Of a stretch of 64,000 nucleotides of DNA, positions 42,553 to 56,191 are shown one piece after another (the stretch's first letter is position 1; every line of letters starts with the position of its first letter). This DNA comes from Acholoe squamosa (Eukaryota > Annelida > Polychaeta > Phyllodocida > Polynoidae). The DNA lies in the NCBI GenBank assembly GCA_949317995.1, contig OX439039.1, positions 17,413,282 to 17,477,281 on the forward strand, given 5' to 3'. Both the position numbers and the translations under genes were made by a program. Under the pieces are notes generated by a model. The model was not told where the DNA came from. It did no database searches and saw nothing but the letters and a program-made list of their open reading frames with translations.

Positions 42553-45500
42553 AGCTTATTAGAGAGCTGCCGTGTGCATTTCATTACTTTAATATAGTGT
42601 ACAGGCCCATGATTCAACCTTCATTATTACAGTTCAGTACTTCGTATAGGCCTATTTATAATTATTATTAAACCTCTTGGATATGTTTTCAAAAATATCT
42701 TTGTTGGATTAAGTTAAATCCAGACTTTACAAATGCATGGTTGTAATGTCCAGTGTTCGTTGGGCCTATTTATCATGCTTAAATGGATTGATAAATTCTT
42801 GTATAGTCATACCTAATTGCATTCTCTGTTCAAGAATGACTCTTTTGATACAACGGGGCATACACTTAATAGTACATCCATCTGCAACATTAAGAATCAT
42901 CATTCTCTTCCTCCTGTGAACATACATACAATTTGACAGCCTATGCATCGCCCGGTGTTTAATGCAGTTTGAAACGAAAATATAAAACGGCTTCAATTTG
43001 AAAAGAAGAAACTTGAGACAGAGATAAAATGGAAAATAAAACCTAAATTGAAAAGGTATGATAAGAAACTGTAAATGAATATGCAATAACCGGTGATACA
43101 TAACCCTCCTTCTCAACCTACATTCTTCAAAGGCATTAAAAGCACAATAAAATGACATAGATGGTAGGGAAATATGTAGGTGGGAAAATCTGATGGAGGA
43201 CTTCCTAACTGGATGAGATGCGTAGTTCTCCTGTCTTGTGCCCTCATGTAGCGATACAAATCCTTTTTGGTGCATGTAAGATGGGCACGTCGGCTTTGGT
43301 CTCAGACAATTGGAGTTGTATGTCCTGTTATGTCCTGTGCATGTTTTATAAAGGTGTACATATAACATGTATGCCACTGGAATGGGATCCCAGGGTGATG
43401 CCCCATGCCAATAGTAGTATCAATCATATATGACTATTAGATACCTTACATACACATTAGTTAGACATAATCCATCTGGAGACCCTTTGTATTTTCCCGT
43501 GGTATTTATAAACGCCCACCTTATTCCCGCATCCCCTTTATCTGCAAGCACAGCCTCCTATTTCCCTTACCATTACCTATCAGTGGATAGATTGGTGAGG
43601 CTATACCCCTTCTCTCAGATCCTCCCCTAGCTCCCGCACTCCCGTCGCATCTCATATAAGCCACTTAGGGCTGAATGGTGTGCTCAAATGCAGCCCTGGT
43701 GATTAACTCACTAGATGTACGTCCATGCATCATGTCGATCAAACCATAGGGTCTATATAATGTGCCAATGGAGCATTTGCAGGATGCCCATTGATATATG
43801 CATTGGTATATCAGGAATGTAAAACCTTGGAGCAATTTATGGCCCCTTAATGGTTAAAGAAAAACTGCTCTCGCTGGTCCTGGGATTGGATGGATTGGTA
43901 GGACGGACCTGTGCCAATGTAAACTACAGTAAGCAGGCAGTTATACTGTGCCAGTTTGCCCTGTACTGATTTTTCTCCTTGTGCTGTGTTCACATTGGGC
44001 ACAATTCCACTCAGTCTGATTAAAACCCGGTTTACATTGGCCTCGGTGCGGTGTAAACGGGTGTCTGTCAACAAGAACCGGTTTTAGATCATGTTGACTG
44101 AATCAAGCCATTTGGAAATGTGCAATTATGGACGAGGTCTTTGGTGTTCCCTGTTCTTGGATCTCTGCCCATGTCTATGTTCTTTAATCACAGTTCCATC
44201 AGGGGGCCAGGGTAAAGATGTAGGGTCAGAGTAGAGCGAGAAATATCAGGCCCTCATCCTCCTAAAACAGGGAGGGGTTGATGCTGACTTGCCTTTACCC
44301 GAGGCCCATTGCCTTCTCTCCTGATATATCTCTCTATTGTGTTCTGACCTACCAAATCCTCCCCCTGCTTATCTTCAATATTTCCATTCAGTTATGTCTC
44401 ATTGTCAACCTGTCTATATGCATGGCAAATATATTGTCTGGACCAGAAAATTCGACATGGCAACGTGGTCATTACTTGAAATCAACATGGTCACTAGTGG
44501 CATGGGGCATGACAGATTCTTAGGATAGACAGGGGCCAAAGATATTTCATTGAATCAACAGCGGATGCTGGGGGCCTTATCACAGAGTACATCCATGAAA
44601 GGCCACTGACTTCCTAACTCCAGGGGGTAATTATCCAAGACTATGTTCAATAGTTTTGTGCAATCAAGGAGCATTTGAACGTGTCGGCACTGGTGCATTA
44701 TCATAGCATTGTCTTCACAGGGTTGGGAAACGTAGATATGTCTCCCATATCCCCTACTAGGGTATCCCCTGATCTATGAACATGTGCCTCAAATTGATCA
44801 TGGGTTGCCATGGCAACGTCAAATTCATTTTTCTGGCTGCCAGACTCGCGCTCAAATGATATTTTTGTAGAAGACAGATCTATAGGAATGGGAATGCCAG
44901 ACTCAGGTATATCACAAACTCATCCATTTTCTGTCAACTAGTCCTCCACCCCCACTCTCTCCTACACCTTTCTTTTTAGATGGCTATTCTCTATGACTAA
45001 TCATATCATTTTAGATAGTAGATACATTGCTACCGCTCCCAGGAATTAAAAAGTACCCTATGTATGGATGGATATTCTCAATGGTTGAGAATCTAGTTGA
45101 TTGAATTCTTATCAGCCCCATGCACACACAAGAGCCCTTTTCTAGGGAATGCATCCCTGCAGAAGTGGAAGAAAAGAGAGTAAGGGAGAGTGAGGGAGAT
45201 GGATAGAGAGAGACAGATACAAAGACAGAGACAGACAGAGATAGAGAGGAGGAGAGAGCATGACTACGAAATGAGTCATAAGCTAAGACTAAATATGAAA
45301 CTTTAGTGTTTATACTTCAAGATAAACCGTTCATGCCACACGTCATGTAAAGTATGCCTATTCCCCCTACTGAGTAGGTGGCAATGCGGTTGTGGTAGTT
45401 CCGTTACCTTCCGCTGGTTACTGAATGTAAGGCAGCTTTGTGCTGATGACACCTGATAGGGAGGTATTCCAGCTTTCTTAGCTCACCACAGACATGATAT

Positions 45501-45669
45501 ATGTCAGCCACGTTGTGCCACTCTACAACCATCACTAAGTTATCCCCTCTTCACCATCTCTGCACCAGCTGTAAATCTCCAGTGAGGAGAGGTTATAAGA
45601 AGGGATAGGAGCACAGATGACTGTTGCGGCATCTAAACCTTATCATACATAATCCTACATTTCCGTTAA
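42553..45669 (+). other. Non-coding DNA with an X-box and a purine-rich tract
   Basis: A 203-codon minus-strand frame at 42766-43377 has no recognisable domain and is of a length chance can give. A dispersed-family copy lies at 43686-43738. A GA-rich microsatellite-like tract occupies 45175-45262. Confidence 0.4.
44804..44817. promoter_or_regulatory. Perfect RFX X-box (GTTGCCATGGCAAC)
   Basis: A 14-bp perfect palindrome equal to the canonical X-box bound by RFX factors (family knowledge). No adjacent gene was recognised, so function is open. Confidence 0.45.
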
Positions 45670-47400
45670 GCAGGAGAGATAGTCAGACTGTATAATGGCA
45701 AGGGGAATAAGGACATGTGCAAAACCGAAAGGGGAATCACCCTCTCCAGCAATATAGGAAAAGTCTGCGAGAGACTCATCAACAACCGCATCGCCAACAA
45801 AATCCAAAAGTCAAATGCCCAAGCAGGTGGCAAAAAAGGCAAAAGCACTACTGATCATATCAAAAAAATAAAAGACGTAATCCAGAAAAAAACAAGACTG
45901 CAAGAAAACCAACCTTTATGACCTCCCTCGATGTCACTAAAGTGTATGATTAAGCATGGCTAGAAGGTATAATGGATGTCATGGCGAGAAATGGCTGCCC
46001 TGATGCAGAATGGACCCTCATCGATAAAATGAATCAAAACCTCACTGCAAGACTCAGAACCAAACACAGCCTCTCAAATGAGATCAGAATTAAAGACAGC
46101 ATCAGGCAAGGAGTTGTTCTAGTGGTAACACAATATGCCCTGCTGATGGACGAAATCAACAAAGAGATTGAAAAAAGCAAAGCCGTCAACCTTGGCAAGA
46201 TCAAACCATCCTCTTTCTGCCTTCTATGGGTAGACGACGTAGCACTAGTATCAGACAACATAGAAGACCAACACAAACTACTAAAGATCACAGAAAAAGT
46301 AGCAAACAAATACCGAGTCATGTTTGGCAAAGAAAATCCAAGATAATGCAAATAGGAAAGCAAACCGACTTCGCCAACCCCAAAATAAACGAGACAGAAA
46401 TCGAAAAAAACATACCAATACAAATACCTGGGAGAAGTCCTTAACATAAAGGGCAACCTAGACGACCACCTAGACTCACTACATGGGAAGACGGAAGCTG
46501 CCCTGCAGACACTACAATATGTCGCGTCAGATGAAAACTTCTGTCAAGTAGAAATGGAAACAATCTGGGCCCTACTGGAAACATGCATCATACCAATTAT
46601 CACCTATGGAGCAGAAACATGGGCCCTAAACAAAACACAAACTACCAGGGCCAACAGACTACTGGACAACATATAAAGAGAATCATGAGAATACCCCAAT
46701 CGACCCCAAGGGAATGTATTTACCATGAACTCGCTATCCTTGGCATTGAACACAGGATCCTAGAAATACAACTAACACACATGATAACAAAGGCAAAGAA
46801 ACTAGGAATCACCATCCAAGAAATGGAAACTGGAGCCAACCCAAAGTCCTGGACAGCAATCATCACAAAAAAGGCAAGGGACCTCCAACTCCCCACTAAA
46901 ACCCTCCCGACACTGCATAAAGCAAAAATTAAAAAAAGAAAAAACATCCACCTGGCAGAGCTGAACCAAATGTGGGAGAAAAATCACGAACTAGGATGTG
47001 AAAAGGTTATATACAACCACCTAAGCAGACACACCACGACTGACCCCAAACAAAGGAAAAGCTACCTTGACAAACTAACCAGAGAACAAGCAAGGATCAT
47101 ATTTCTAGCCAGGACAAGGATGCTCAAGATAAAAGCAAACTACAAAAACATGTACCTCAATGACCTCCTATGCAGATGGTGCGACCAAACAGAAGAAAAC
47201 CAGACACACATCTTGGGAGAATGCCAAGCAATCCAAAGGAAACTATCTGAAAAATGGGCAAAATAACCTAGAGAACATATTCTCTGACAATATCCAGGCT
47301 CTGAAAGAGGCAGCAAAGGAACTACACAGGTCTGATCGAGCATACTCTATCAACCTCGGAAGAAGCACAACTCACTAACAGCTGAGCAGCCTGGTAAACC
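45670..47400 (+). pseudogene. Broken LINE (non-LTR retrotransposon) reverse-transcriptase region
   Basis: A 5'-truncated and frame-broken copy. Pieces in all three frames align in order with a LINE polyprotein: GITLSSNIGKVCERLINNRI (about 45726-45785) and an AGGKKGKSTTDHI block; then, after a frameshift near 45915 and an in-frame stop near 45953, RT with IRQGVV and the catalytic WVDDVALV (about 46229-46252); then IPIITYGAETWALNKT (from about 46588); then a C-terminal CRWCDQ-HILGEC (CCHC-type) block near 47174-47225 and a last piece in another frame to 47378. No endonuclease domain is present. The clade was not assigned. Confidence 0.85.
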
Positions 47401-48532
47401 AGTGAGGCCACAACGGCCCAGGCAAAGTGCACACAGCAAGCAAGTCCCAAGTGTACAACTCTGCAACACCAGTTTTTTACCATGTAAGCTTTAGAGGCCA
47501 AATACTGCTTTACATTGTGTTATGTTAGAATTACAAGAAAAAAAATAAGAGATTATTAACTGATATGATCATCTCTTTTAAGGTGGAAAAGGTTGTGGCA
47601 GAGGTCTAGATCCAAAACCTAAGGGAAAGGAACTGCTCAGGGGTCCTTGGTGTCTGTATAGCTTCAGTCCGTGTGGACTGATCAGTACGCTCAGTGTAGA
47701 CAGATAGTGAAAACACTGGTGTGATACCTCACGCAGTGCTTACCTCTTGATACAGATACCAGCAAATACCTGGGTCCTATATGTAGTATGGAGGGATACA
47801 GAAAGGGTGGGATAATTCATTGAGTTTTTGAGATGGAATTCACCAATTGGCCAATGAGACATTTAATCAATATTGTTTGTGACCACGTGCACCTATATAA
47901 AATAACCAATTTTATTTTGCAATGTTCTACCGATTCGCCTCTATTTTCATTATCGCCGAGATATCAAAATCAAAGACCATTCCACACCATAGATCATACA
48001 ATTTTCTTCTCGATGCCAATAGACCACTTTCCTAGCAATCTGATCCCAGGCTTGTCATAAATTGAGGAAACTATTCTGGAATGATATCCAAGGGGAGAAA
48101 TATCCACTATCTTAATTAATGTGCATAGGAAGCTTTGACCATGCTCATGAGAATTGTCCAGTTTTTAAAAGATAAGTGTCCAAATGTTGAAATAAGTGTC
48201 TGCATGGCAGCCCATAGCCCTCACCTGCTGTAGCTCTCCCCTCCCCCCTCCCGCCAGCCGGCGTGACAGTAGTGCGCACTTTGTTGATACTTGGGTTCCT
48301 GTACACCCAAACACACCCTTCTGGGTCTGCTAACAACAGGCTCTGAGCTCCTCCTGTCTTAGCAACAGTTTTTGGTTAAACTTTTAAGTGTCCTGTTATG
48401 CCTCTAGGTTTATGTAGCTTTTTGGACATAATTCACCAAAGCTGTGCTTGTAATTCTACCCATTAGCACTGCATTATGGAGCGTGAGGTCAACCTTTCAT
48501 AAATGCCTCAACACAATAGGGGTGTCATGGTC
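47401..48532 (+). other. LINE 3' flank and non-coding DNA
   Basis: The 3' part of the LINE may extend to an A-rich run at 47528-47543. Beyond it I see no gene. Confidence 0.4.
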
Positions 48533-48595
48533 CATGAATGCAGCCTTGGTAAGTTTATGGATCATGACAACCAGCGGGCATAGTGCTTTAATGCA
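48533..48595. repeat. Copy of the dispersed GCAGCC-TGGT-AGT / ATCATGAC motif family
   Basis: Reads GAATGCAGCCTTGGTAAGTT then GGATCATGACAACCAG and GGCATAGTGCTTTAATGCAC. The same order of blocks appears at 53847-53935 and, partly, at 43686-43738. Confidence 0.5.
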
Positions 48596-51500
48596 CGGTG
48601 TGCCCAGAACAGGTTTATAGGAATGTGGAGACTCTGCCTTCTCTCTGAGTGAGATAAATATCCCACAAACCAGTGTAAATAAACCACCCTGGAGGAGAGA
48701 CACGTGGCCGTTTTTAACAGATTGTGTAACACTTTTTCCTGACAGGAAATTTGGACAGTTCCCACCGGTAACAGATCTAACCCTCTGGTGGATGCATAGT
48801 GATTTGATGTATCATGCCTATTTATCTCCATTATGCCTAAATGCACCACTGAAGAGTCTACTCACCAGGGCTGCATCCATGCATCCTGCCTACTTTAGAG
48901 AGTTGGCCAATACACCAATGCAGCCTCAAAATGATGGGTTAAGGCATTATATTATTACAGTATTGCTTGCCAACACTGCATATATGCCTCATTATGGCAG
49001 TGGAACATAAACCTTAGGGCAACATGCAGCCCTGCAAGAACTAACAGATTGGGTGACTGTTTCGCCGACAAGAATTCTGGACAGTTTCCACTGGAAATAT
49101 ATCTAAGTCCAGTATAACATCCATCTATCTCACCAACATCCTCCCTTCCTGGAACCTGCAGCCTGTTCCCCCCGGCTGTTCCCATCTCACTTTTGCCATT
49201 ATTTTAACCATTTAGGAATTAATTGGAGGAAATCTTAATTCATCATGGTATTATAACCTTGCACATGCCATGATACAGGGTAGGCCTCTTTCAAGTTGTT
49301 GTCTTTATGGTTGGGTATAGTCACTGCCTCTGGGTGGAGCTTGGGGGAGCTCTGTGAGTTAGGGGGAGGGTGAGAAGTTCACATACTTAGAACTGCTCCA
49401 GGTTATGTCCATGTCAAAAAACAATACCTCCCCTAGGTAAAGTCAATACCTCACCCATGTATCCATGTTAACCCGGTAAGGGTAGATTTACTGAGTTTCC
49501 CGCAAGCGCTGCATTCAGGCAACATTCTAATCCTAGGGAGTTACTTGCCCTAGCTGTGTTTTATTTTACACTGACATGATATGACAAGGGAACATGTCTA
49601 TAGATGGCTTTCTGGCTATGCTTCTCAATTAAAGGGGAGAAATTAATGCTAATATTCTACGAAAAGAAAAGTCGTGTTTCGTTGCTTGTGATATTGAGCC
49701 TAGCAGCTAGTCGAACTGTTCAAGTAAAGATATTTGATTGTTCCTATTATAGAAATAGCTTACCTCCACCTCCATACCCCCCCATCCTCCTTTGTCCTAC
49801 TTTGTCACCCCCTCACCAACACCCTCCTGGGGGGATGCCGATAGTTGATCGATACACCACCAGATGTCGCCTGTTATCATGTTCACAAAAATGGCGCCAA
49901 ATCCTGTCGTGATTGGAGACGCAGGTCGGTAGGGTCCACACCTCCGGGCGGTGGGAGGGGTAGGGGTACGAAGAGGGAAAAGAGAGGTTGGGGTACTGTT
50001 GATGGGGTGCTGACTTGTATAGGGGCGGAGGATAAGAACCGACAGTGCGGATAGATTCTACTGCTTATAGTAGACAATGGCCTCCCTTATCACAAATCCA
50101 CGAAGAGCAATTGGGAGAGTTTTGAAGCAGTATCTATGTGTCAGATCAGAAGGATCTGTATTTTAGCCGATGTGTACATATCAAACACTATCGCTTAGTC
50201 ACTTAGAACTCGGTGTTAAGAGCTAAGGGTCCAATTCAGCAAGTTCAGTCCAGAGGTCCTAAGGAATGCTGCACTAGTGTAAAATTGCCATTTCTCATAC
50301 TACTTTTAACATTTGCCTGACCTTGTTACATGTGTACCACTGAACAATCTGAAACAGTGCTGTTACTCTATTGCAGTACTGATGGGAAAGAAAACAATCA
50401 CCCGTGTTGCATCATGACAGCGCTAACCCTTTCCATCTCAGTGTTTCCCATATATAGTTGTGTAGTACTGCATGTATGCAGTACAGGGCTAGAATGGCAT
50501 CTACCCGATGCATTGGCAAGTAACCCACCAGGTCTCCATTGATGCATTTGGGAAAATACAGCACATACCTCTACTGACATTTGGTTAGCAATGATAACAA
50601 GAACTGCATGCGACCAAGGAGAGTGAGCAAAGTCAGGAGAGTGGGGGTGGGGGGAGAGCTTGGGTGCCCCCAGGATGTGCCTGGGGGTCGGTGGAACAGA
50701 AAGGGACGAGTTAGGGACATAAATAAGACGTGTCAATAAGGATGACAGGCACCATGGGCTGACCTGGGAGGGTTGTGTAGAGGACGACCTGAATTGATGT
50801 AAAGAGGGGAAGAGGCGGGGTGAAAAAGGGGCGAGGTCAGCAAAAATGCAGAACTGGGTATGAGGGAAAATGTATGGTAGGACGCATTGACATGGTTGGA
50901 GCAAGAGAGGGATCATGGCTTTGGGAGTTGAGTCAAAACGGCAGGAACATGGAGCAATGTGACAGAAAGTCATGGTTAAATAGAGGGAGACAGAAAACCT
51001 TCTCTAACGTAAATCCTCGACAAGGTGTAATGCAAAAGATCACTCTTGGACACTACCAGCCATCATCGATTTGCGACGTGGACACCTCCTACCCTCCCCA
51101 GAAAATAGAGCATAACACCAAGAGAAGAGAGACACGAGGGCGTGAGTTAGATGACAGGGTAGTTTGGAACTGTTAGGTAAAGATAGGACTATGTTGTGGA
51201 TGAGGGGTGGGGGCTCTGTAGGTGGCACGGTTAGCATTGTCATGACCACGCAAGGGAGCAGAGAGGGGGATAGGACAGAAGAGGAGAGAGTGGGAGTGTT
51301 AGTGGGAGGGATGGAGATAGGGGAGGGGTGTGGCATGACAGAGATGGGGGCGGCATGTTTGATATTCTTGGCCCTAAGGTCACCAGTAAAAGAGGTCTAT
51401 ACAGCCGCCTACAAACAACCCAGAATCCTCTCTGCCCTCTGTAGGAGAACGCTGGCCAAAGTCCCCTTGTCATCTTATTTCTGGCGCTAGTTTGCCTTAG

Positions 51501-52072
51501 CACTCTGCAGCTCTGCACTCTGCAGTGACTCAGTAGGACCAGTGTAGATGCCTCATAATAGGGGAGATCTTTGTACACATCACAACCACGATTGCTTGCT
51601 GGTCCCATAGTGATCGCTAAAAACTCATGAACTGCCCCACTTCAAAACTTACAGATTATGCCATAGCAATCCTACAAATTAGGTCAAATATCGATAGGAA
51701 AAAAAGTAGCACAAAAGTTGATCACTAACTCTTTCATGTTCCACCAGAGAGCGATCCGATGTGAAGGCAAAGGAAAAGTGAATAGATGTGAATAGATATT
51801 GTCTAAGCAACAAGCTGTTTAACCATTTTACACTATGACATGCTGTATGTGTGCATTAATCTGAGAATCCTATTTTACAACACTAACTTTGGTCATTGTC
51901 AGCCTTAACTGTGGTCAATTTATGGTAAGGATATTAGATATATACGTGGATACACAATACACTCCTTACCCATTATAGACTGAGTTTGTTGAGCAGAAAG
52001 AGAAGCTGCATCTGAGTCAATATGAGTGGCATTCCTTGAGGGCGCCATCTTTCCCATCAACCCCCCCCCCTC
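48596..52072 (+). other. Non-coding DNA, no gene recognised
   Basis: Purine-rich stretches at about 50600-50960 and 51180-51350 generate long frames on both strands that lack motifs. TGGCGCCAAA at 49892-49901 resembles an E2F half-palindrome. A dispersed-family fragment lies near 48864-48895. Confidence 0.4.
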
Positions 52073-52123
<51 letters not shown>

Positions 52124-52132
52124 ACACACACA
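52073..52132 (+). repeat. CA dinucleotide microsatellite
   Basis: About 60 bp of nearly pure CA preceded by a run of C. Frames through it are artefacts. Confidence 0.95.
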
Positions 52133-53846
52133 GAATGTGTCTCCAGACGTTCAGACAAACATAGAGTTGGGGTCTGTGTATAACGATACGCCAGACACAT
52201 AGGGCATTAGATAGTAAGTTGGCACATACAGCTGTTTTTAACACGTTCCTTATCGTGCAGATGTCACACCTATAATGATGCCAATTATCAACTACTGAAC
52301 AGTGACTAAGTATTCTAGAAATTGTCCAACGAGTCCTTTCAGCTCCAGCTGCATGAATGCAGGGCTGGCGATGCAGCAGGCCTAAATGGGTGAATAGAGT
52401 AGTCATGTTTCAAATGTCACACTGGCACCTTTATCAAAGAAGGCTAGATTTACCTGCACCAGCATTTCCTAAGCCCTTTAGCCACGTCAAGAGTAAGCAG
52501 AAGTAAAGTATTGTACAGGGAAGCTCAGACATTCACTATGGGAATGTCACAGGTAATGACAATAATCTCTTACATTTTACATCCTTCTGTACTCAATGCC
52601 ATTTCAAACTGACAGTGTACGTCCGAAGAAAACATCACAAATAGATAATAATACTGCAGCTCTGAGCTCTCATGGTGGGAAATGCGGTGGCGAGAAGATG
52701 ACAGAAATCACTCTTGACAAAGGCTCATCTTAAGTAAATTGGACTAAAGATTGGCTACAGACACTTTTTTTTTACTTTCTGACCACGAGTTGAGAACGTG
52801 AAAGGCGCCTCTGATGACATCAAATATGACGTCTGTCATTCTCTGAACATCACGTGCTACTTGAGGACCCTTGCATCTCTGCCTCAAAAGGTATCGTCCT
52901 GTGGCTGGAGCCAAGGCATTAAAGTAGAATGCCTGTATAAAGGGTTTAGCAGGTCCTATCGGTGACTATCGGTGACCATCCCCTGATCGTCCTATATTTC
53001 TTGATAGTGAAAGCAAGCTTTGCTGCTACAAAAAGAGAATGTCTTCTATAATAGATGCATTGTTAGTAACGTAGTGTGCAGTTGCAGTGCATGTTATATC
53101 AGGGAATTGTCACATGAATCTTAGAATTAGAAACTGCTTTGAGAATAGCCATTTCTAATACCATTATTTCTACATTATGCATAGACGTAGTCGGCACGAT
53201 CCCTGATTCTGCTGCAACCGTCACTTTTCCCAATCATATGGAGTTGTTATGCTCCCGATGAAGTAGCTTGATTACCATTGATGCATCTATTGCAACACTT
53301 ATGACTCGCCAGAACTTTATCGATGGGATCAGAATGAGAGATGAAAAAGAAGCACTGAAACACCATACTTTCTTAACAGTTAGGACAGAGACACTACCAA
53401 CCAATCAAGACAATGTAGAATGGGAATTTGTTGGGGAAGACAATATCTCCTGTGAAGACATCAAAAATGGCGTCCGACAGCAAAAAGGTGAATCGAGGCA
53501 CTGCAAAGGGAATGACAACGGAAGCTAAATCCCTGTGTACACAATGGCCACTTTGTGTGGGTGTAGGTCACTGTGCACCGGCAACAAATGGCAATGTTAG
53601 TGAAAATATTACAAAGAACTGGAAAAATCATTCATGAAAGAAATGATGGGGAACATCTTTTCACGTTTCCTGTGTACGTGGAGCCATTGATGATTTTTTG
53701 CCAAAGCACTTAAGCCCTTTGAGGGCCGCATAACGCCTCCAAGTTCATGTTTCTTCATTATCGTCGTCAAAATACAATGCTGGCGATTTAACACTGAGTT
53801 GGTGCATCCCGCCAGCCCTTTAGGATAGTATCAGCCCCAGGTTGTC
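52133..53846 (+). other. Non-coding DNA; one unassigned frame
   Basis: An 86-codon frame at 53268-53528 contains NVEWEFVGEDNISCEDIKNG and a donor-like AAG|GTGAAT at 53485-53493. It might be an exon, but I recognise no family and see no convincing acceptor. Confidence 0.3.
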
Positions 53847-53935
53847 ATCATGCATTAGCGCAGCCCTGGAAGGTAGACTCACCAAGGCTGCATTCATGCA
53901 TCATGACCACCAAAAGGCATAGTACATTAATACAA
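53847..53935. repeat. Best copy of the dispersed motif family
   Basis: Contains the inverted halves GCAGCCCTGG and CCAAGGCTGC, then ATTCATGCATCATGACCACC and GGCATAGTACATTAATAC. Related blocks occur near 12103, 32161, 33040, 43686, 48533, 48864, 63098 and 63428. Confidence 0.55.
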
Positions 53936-56165
53936 AGGGCTGTTCTTACAGGGTTTACTTAAGTGCTCTTTTGTTTGGCTAAATTTTCAGTCAGTTGTTT
54001 CATCTCTGCCATCCATGGTTTTCTCTTGTGTTTTAATCCCATCCTCATTCATCTATTAGGTCTGTATGACCATGTTTCGGTCTGGAGCTTTATTATGATT
54101 AGAATTACCAGCATTTAACAGGAGCACTCACATAATCTTAGTGGAGATTTAACGCCTTCAAAACTACCTTTCTCATAATGTTCTTTTCTACTTAGTTTAC
54201 CCTATTGTTGTGTAAAGACTCCTTGGTTTCGGGAAAGACGTGCGCTAGAATAATCTTAAAACAGATGACAACTGTGATAAGAAAACTTTAAAGTGATGTT
54301 TTGGAGTCCCAGTTAATATCAGAGGGCTGGTATTTCCTTTCCCCAACCCCTCTCCACTTCCCTCTGTGAAATTGAGCTAGGTGATACCTTGGGAGGATGA
54401 AGCGTGCTATTTAGATGCAGTAGGAGAACACGATATTCTACTGTTAGTATCATACCCCACATTGAGACAATTTTGGGGAGGGAAAGGTTTGTGTAAATGG
54501 AACTGTAGAAGGTGTTAGACATTCAGAAAAAAGAAGATAGCACAGCGAGCAGGACAGGGACACAGTCTGTAGCCACTAGCGATCTAAGCCACTAGTGATC
54601 TAAGCCCAATCATTCAAATCTCTCAGAGTTCATTGGCCAATCTCCAGCCATCCTCTTTATATAGGACAGTTGGACTTCCTTAGCTCCGGGCCCTGGCCTA
54701 GCCTACTGAAAAGGGCCCATATCTCTTCTTTCCTATCCCCTCAATAGGTCTGGTGATGTGAGGGCTCTGGCACATTCATCTTTGAATATCTGTGTAATGT
54801 GTTTTTTCTTGCCGTTAATACGACCTTAGCTGTTAGAATGTCCTTTAAGATCTAGTATTTACTCACTTACTGTTTAGAACAGAAGTAAGAGGGCACCAGG
54901 AGGCTAAATGGTTGTATGGGGACATGTATCATCATAAGGTAAAGGGTAAGTATACATGTACACTGCTTATCTGCACACAAAGGTCACGACTGCAATACCG
55001 GTATGTATATATAGTGATGTGGCATTTTTGTGGCCCATTTCTTTTTTTTCTCCTCTATGGTTACTCTCTTTACTACAGTCTGTTCCACTGTCCCCTATCC
55101 TGTTTTCCTATTGTTTGGACGTCTTCCTGAAAGCTCTCAAACGAGAGTATGTAGAGTGTATGTGGAGTTTGAATCCTTGTGAATGCAAATAAACCACATA
55201 TCTTTCTCATACTATGCCCTTGTTGTATGGGAAAGAAAAGCTCCTCGTAAATGTCTATCTGAAATTCACCTGATATATCAGATCACCACCACTGCCCTTG
55301 GAAAGACTTACGGTAAACTGTTTTGAGGTAATAGGATAGCCAGTATAACATGGCCTGGCCAACCTCTCAAGCCTCCCTTCCACCACTACGGCCATGCATC
55401 CCTTTCGCCACAGCTTCTCACTACCCATGTTTTATGCTTGTTAAAGGTTTCTCGCCATACAGGGAGGCCCTCCCCGTTTTTAATCTGCCGGTGGGCATGG
55501 CAACCTTTGCCGTGGTTAACCACCAGCTCTCCCCAATGGGGCAAATTAAAAACTGTCTTCGGAAATTAGAAATAGAAAACGATGAGGAAAAAGAAGATGA
55601 AGTGGCTCTAGTGAATGGGAGGGGTCGAAGTAAGGAAAGACGAAGTTTCCAAAATAGATCTAGCCTTTATGGAAAGCGTTCTGTAGAGAATAAAACATCA
55701 TACTATTTGTCGTAGAACGTAGATGCTTGGTACATGTTTTTAAGGCCCTATTAGATTTAATAATTTAGGCATTTTTAGTGGCACAAATGCTATAAGAACG
55801 TGTTATCTAATGAATTGTCCCCCTCACCTGTCGCCCTTTTTTTCTGTCATACTGTCAAACTGTGTTTGCCTTCACCGCGTTCTGTCTCCCCCTCCTATTT
55901 TCGACAGCCTCTCTGTACATCTGTCTAGAGCTGTCTTTGTCTCTCACTGTTTTGGCATCAACTCCCCCATCCCCCCATCTTCTCCCCTCTCCTGTGAGCT
56001 GTCTGTCCCTGCCACACCTCCCCTCCACTCTCTTCTCATGTCTTCATTTTCCAATCTCTGTTCTCCCTTGCTGCCTGGCTTTGCCTCCCTTGTCTGCCTC
56101 TGACTCTCCTTTCCGTTCTTGATATGTCCATCTCCCCATTCTCCCCTCCCCCAGATTGTATTTAT
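53936..56165 (+). other. Non-coding DNA, no gene recognised
   Basis: The frame at 55350-55715 (121 codons) has no known motif. Pyrimidine-rich sequence at 55810-56155 yields Ser/Leu/Pro-rich frames that look non-coding. Confidence 0.4.
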
Positions 56166-56191
56166 TATGTTATTGGCTAGCCAATAACATA
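56166..56191. repeat. 26-bp perfect palindrome with opposed CCAAT boxes
   Basis: Centre GGCTAGCC, flanked by ATT and AAT, so that ATTGG (56173-56177) and CCAAT (56181-56185) face each other. The palindrome runs without a mismatch from 56166 to 56191. Confidence 0.9.

Noticed and set aside
42766..43377. 203-codon minus-strand open frame
   Set aside because: No recognisable domain or codon pattern, Tyr/His/Phe-rich translation, and a length that chance allows in 64 kb of six frames.
53268..53528. Possible exon with RQNFIDGIR resembling the Sema NYIRV motif
   Set aside because: The surrounding residues do not fit a Sema domain and no acceptor of good quality precedes it; kept only as an unassigned frame.
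55350..55715. 121-codon open frame as a gene
   Set aside because: No motif, no splice-site support, and the N-terminal half looks like translated low-complexity DNA.
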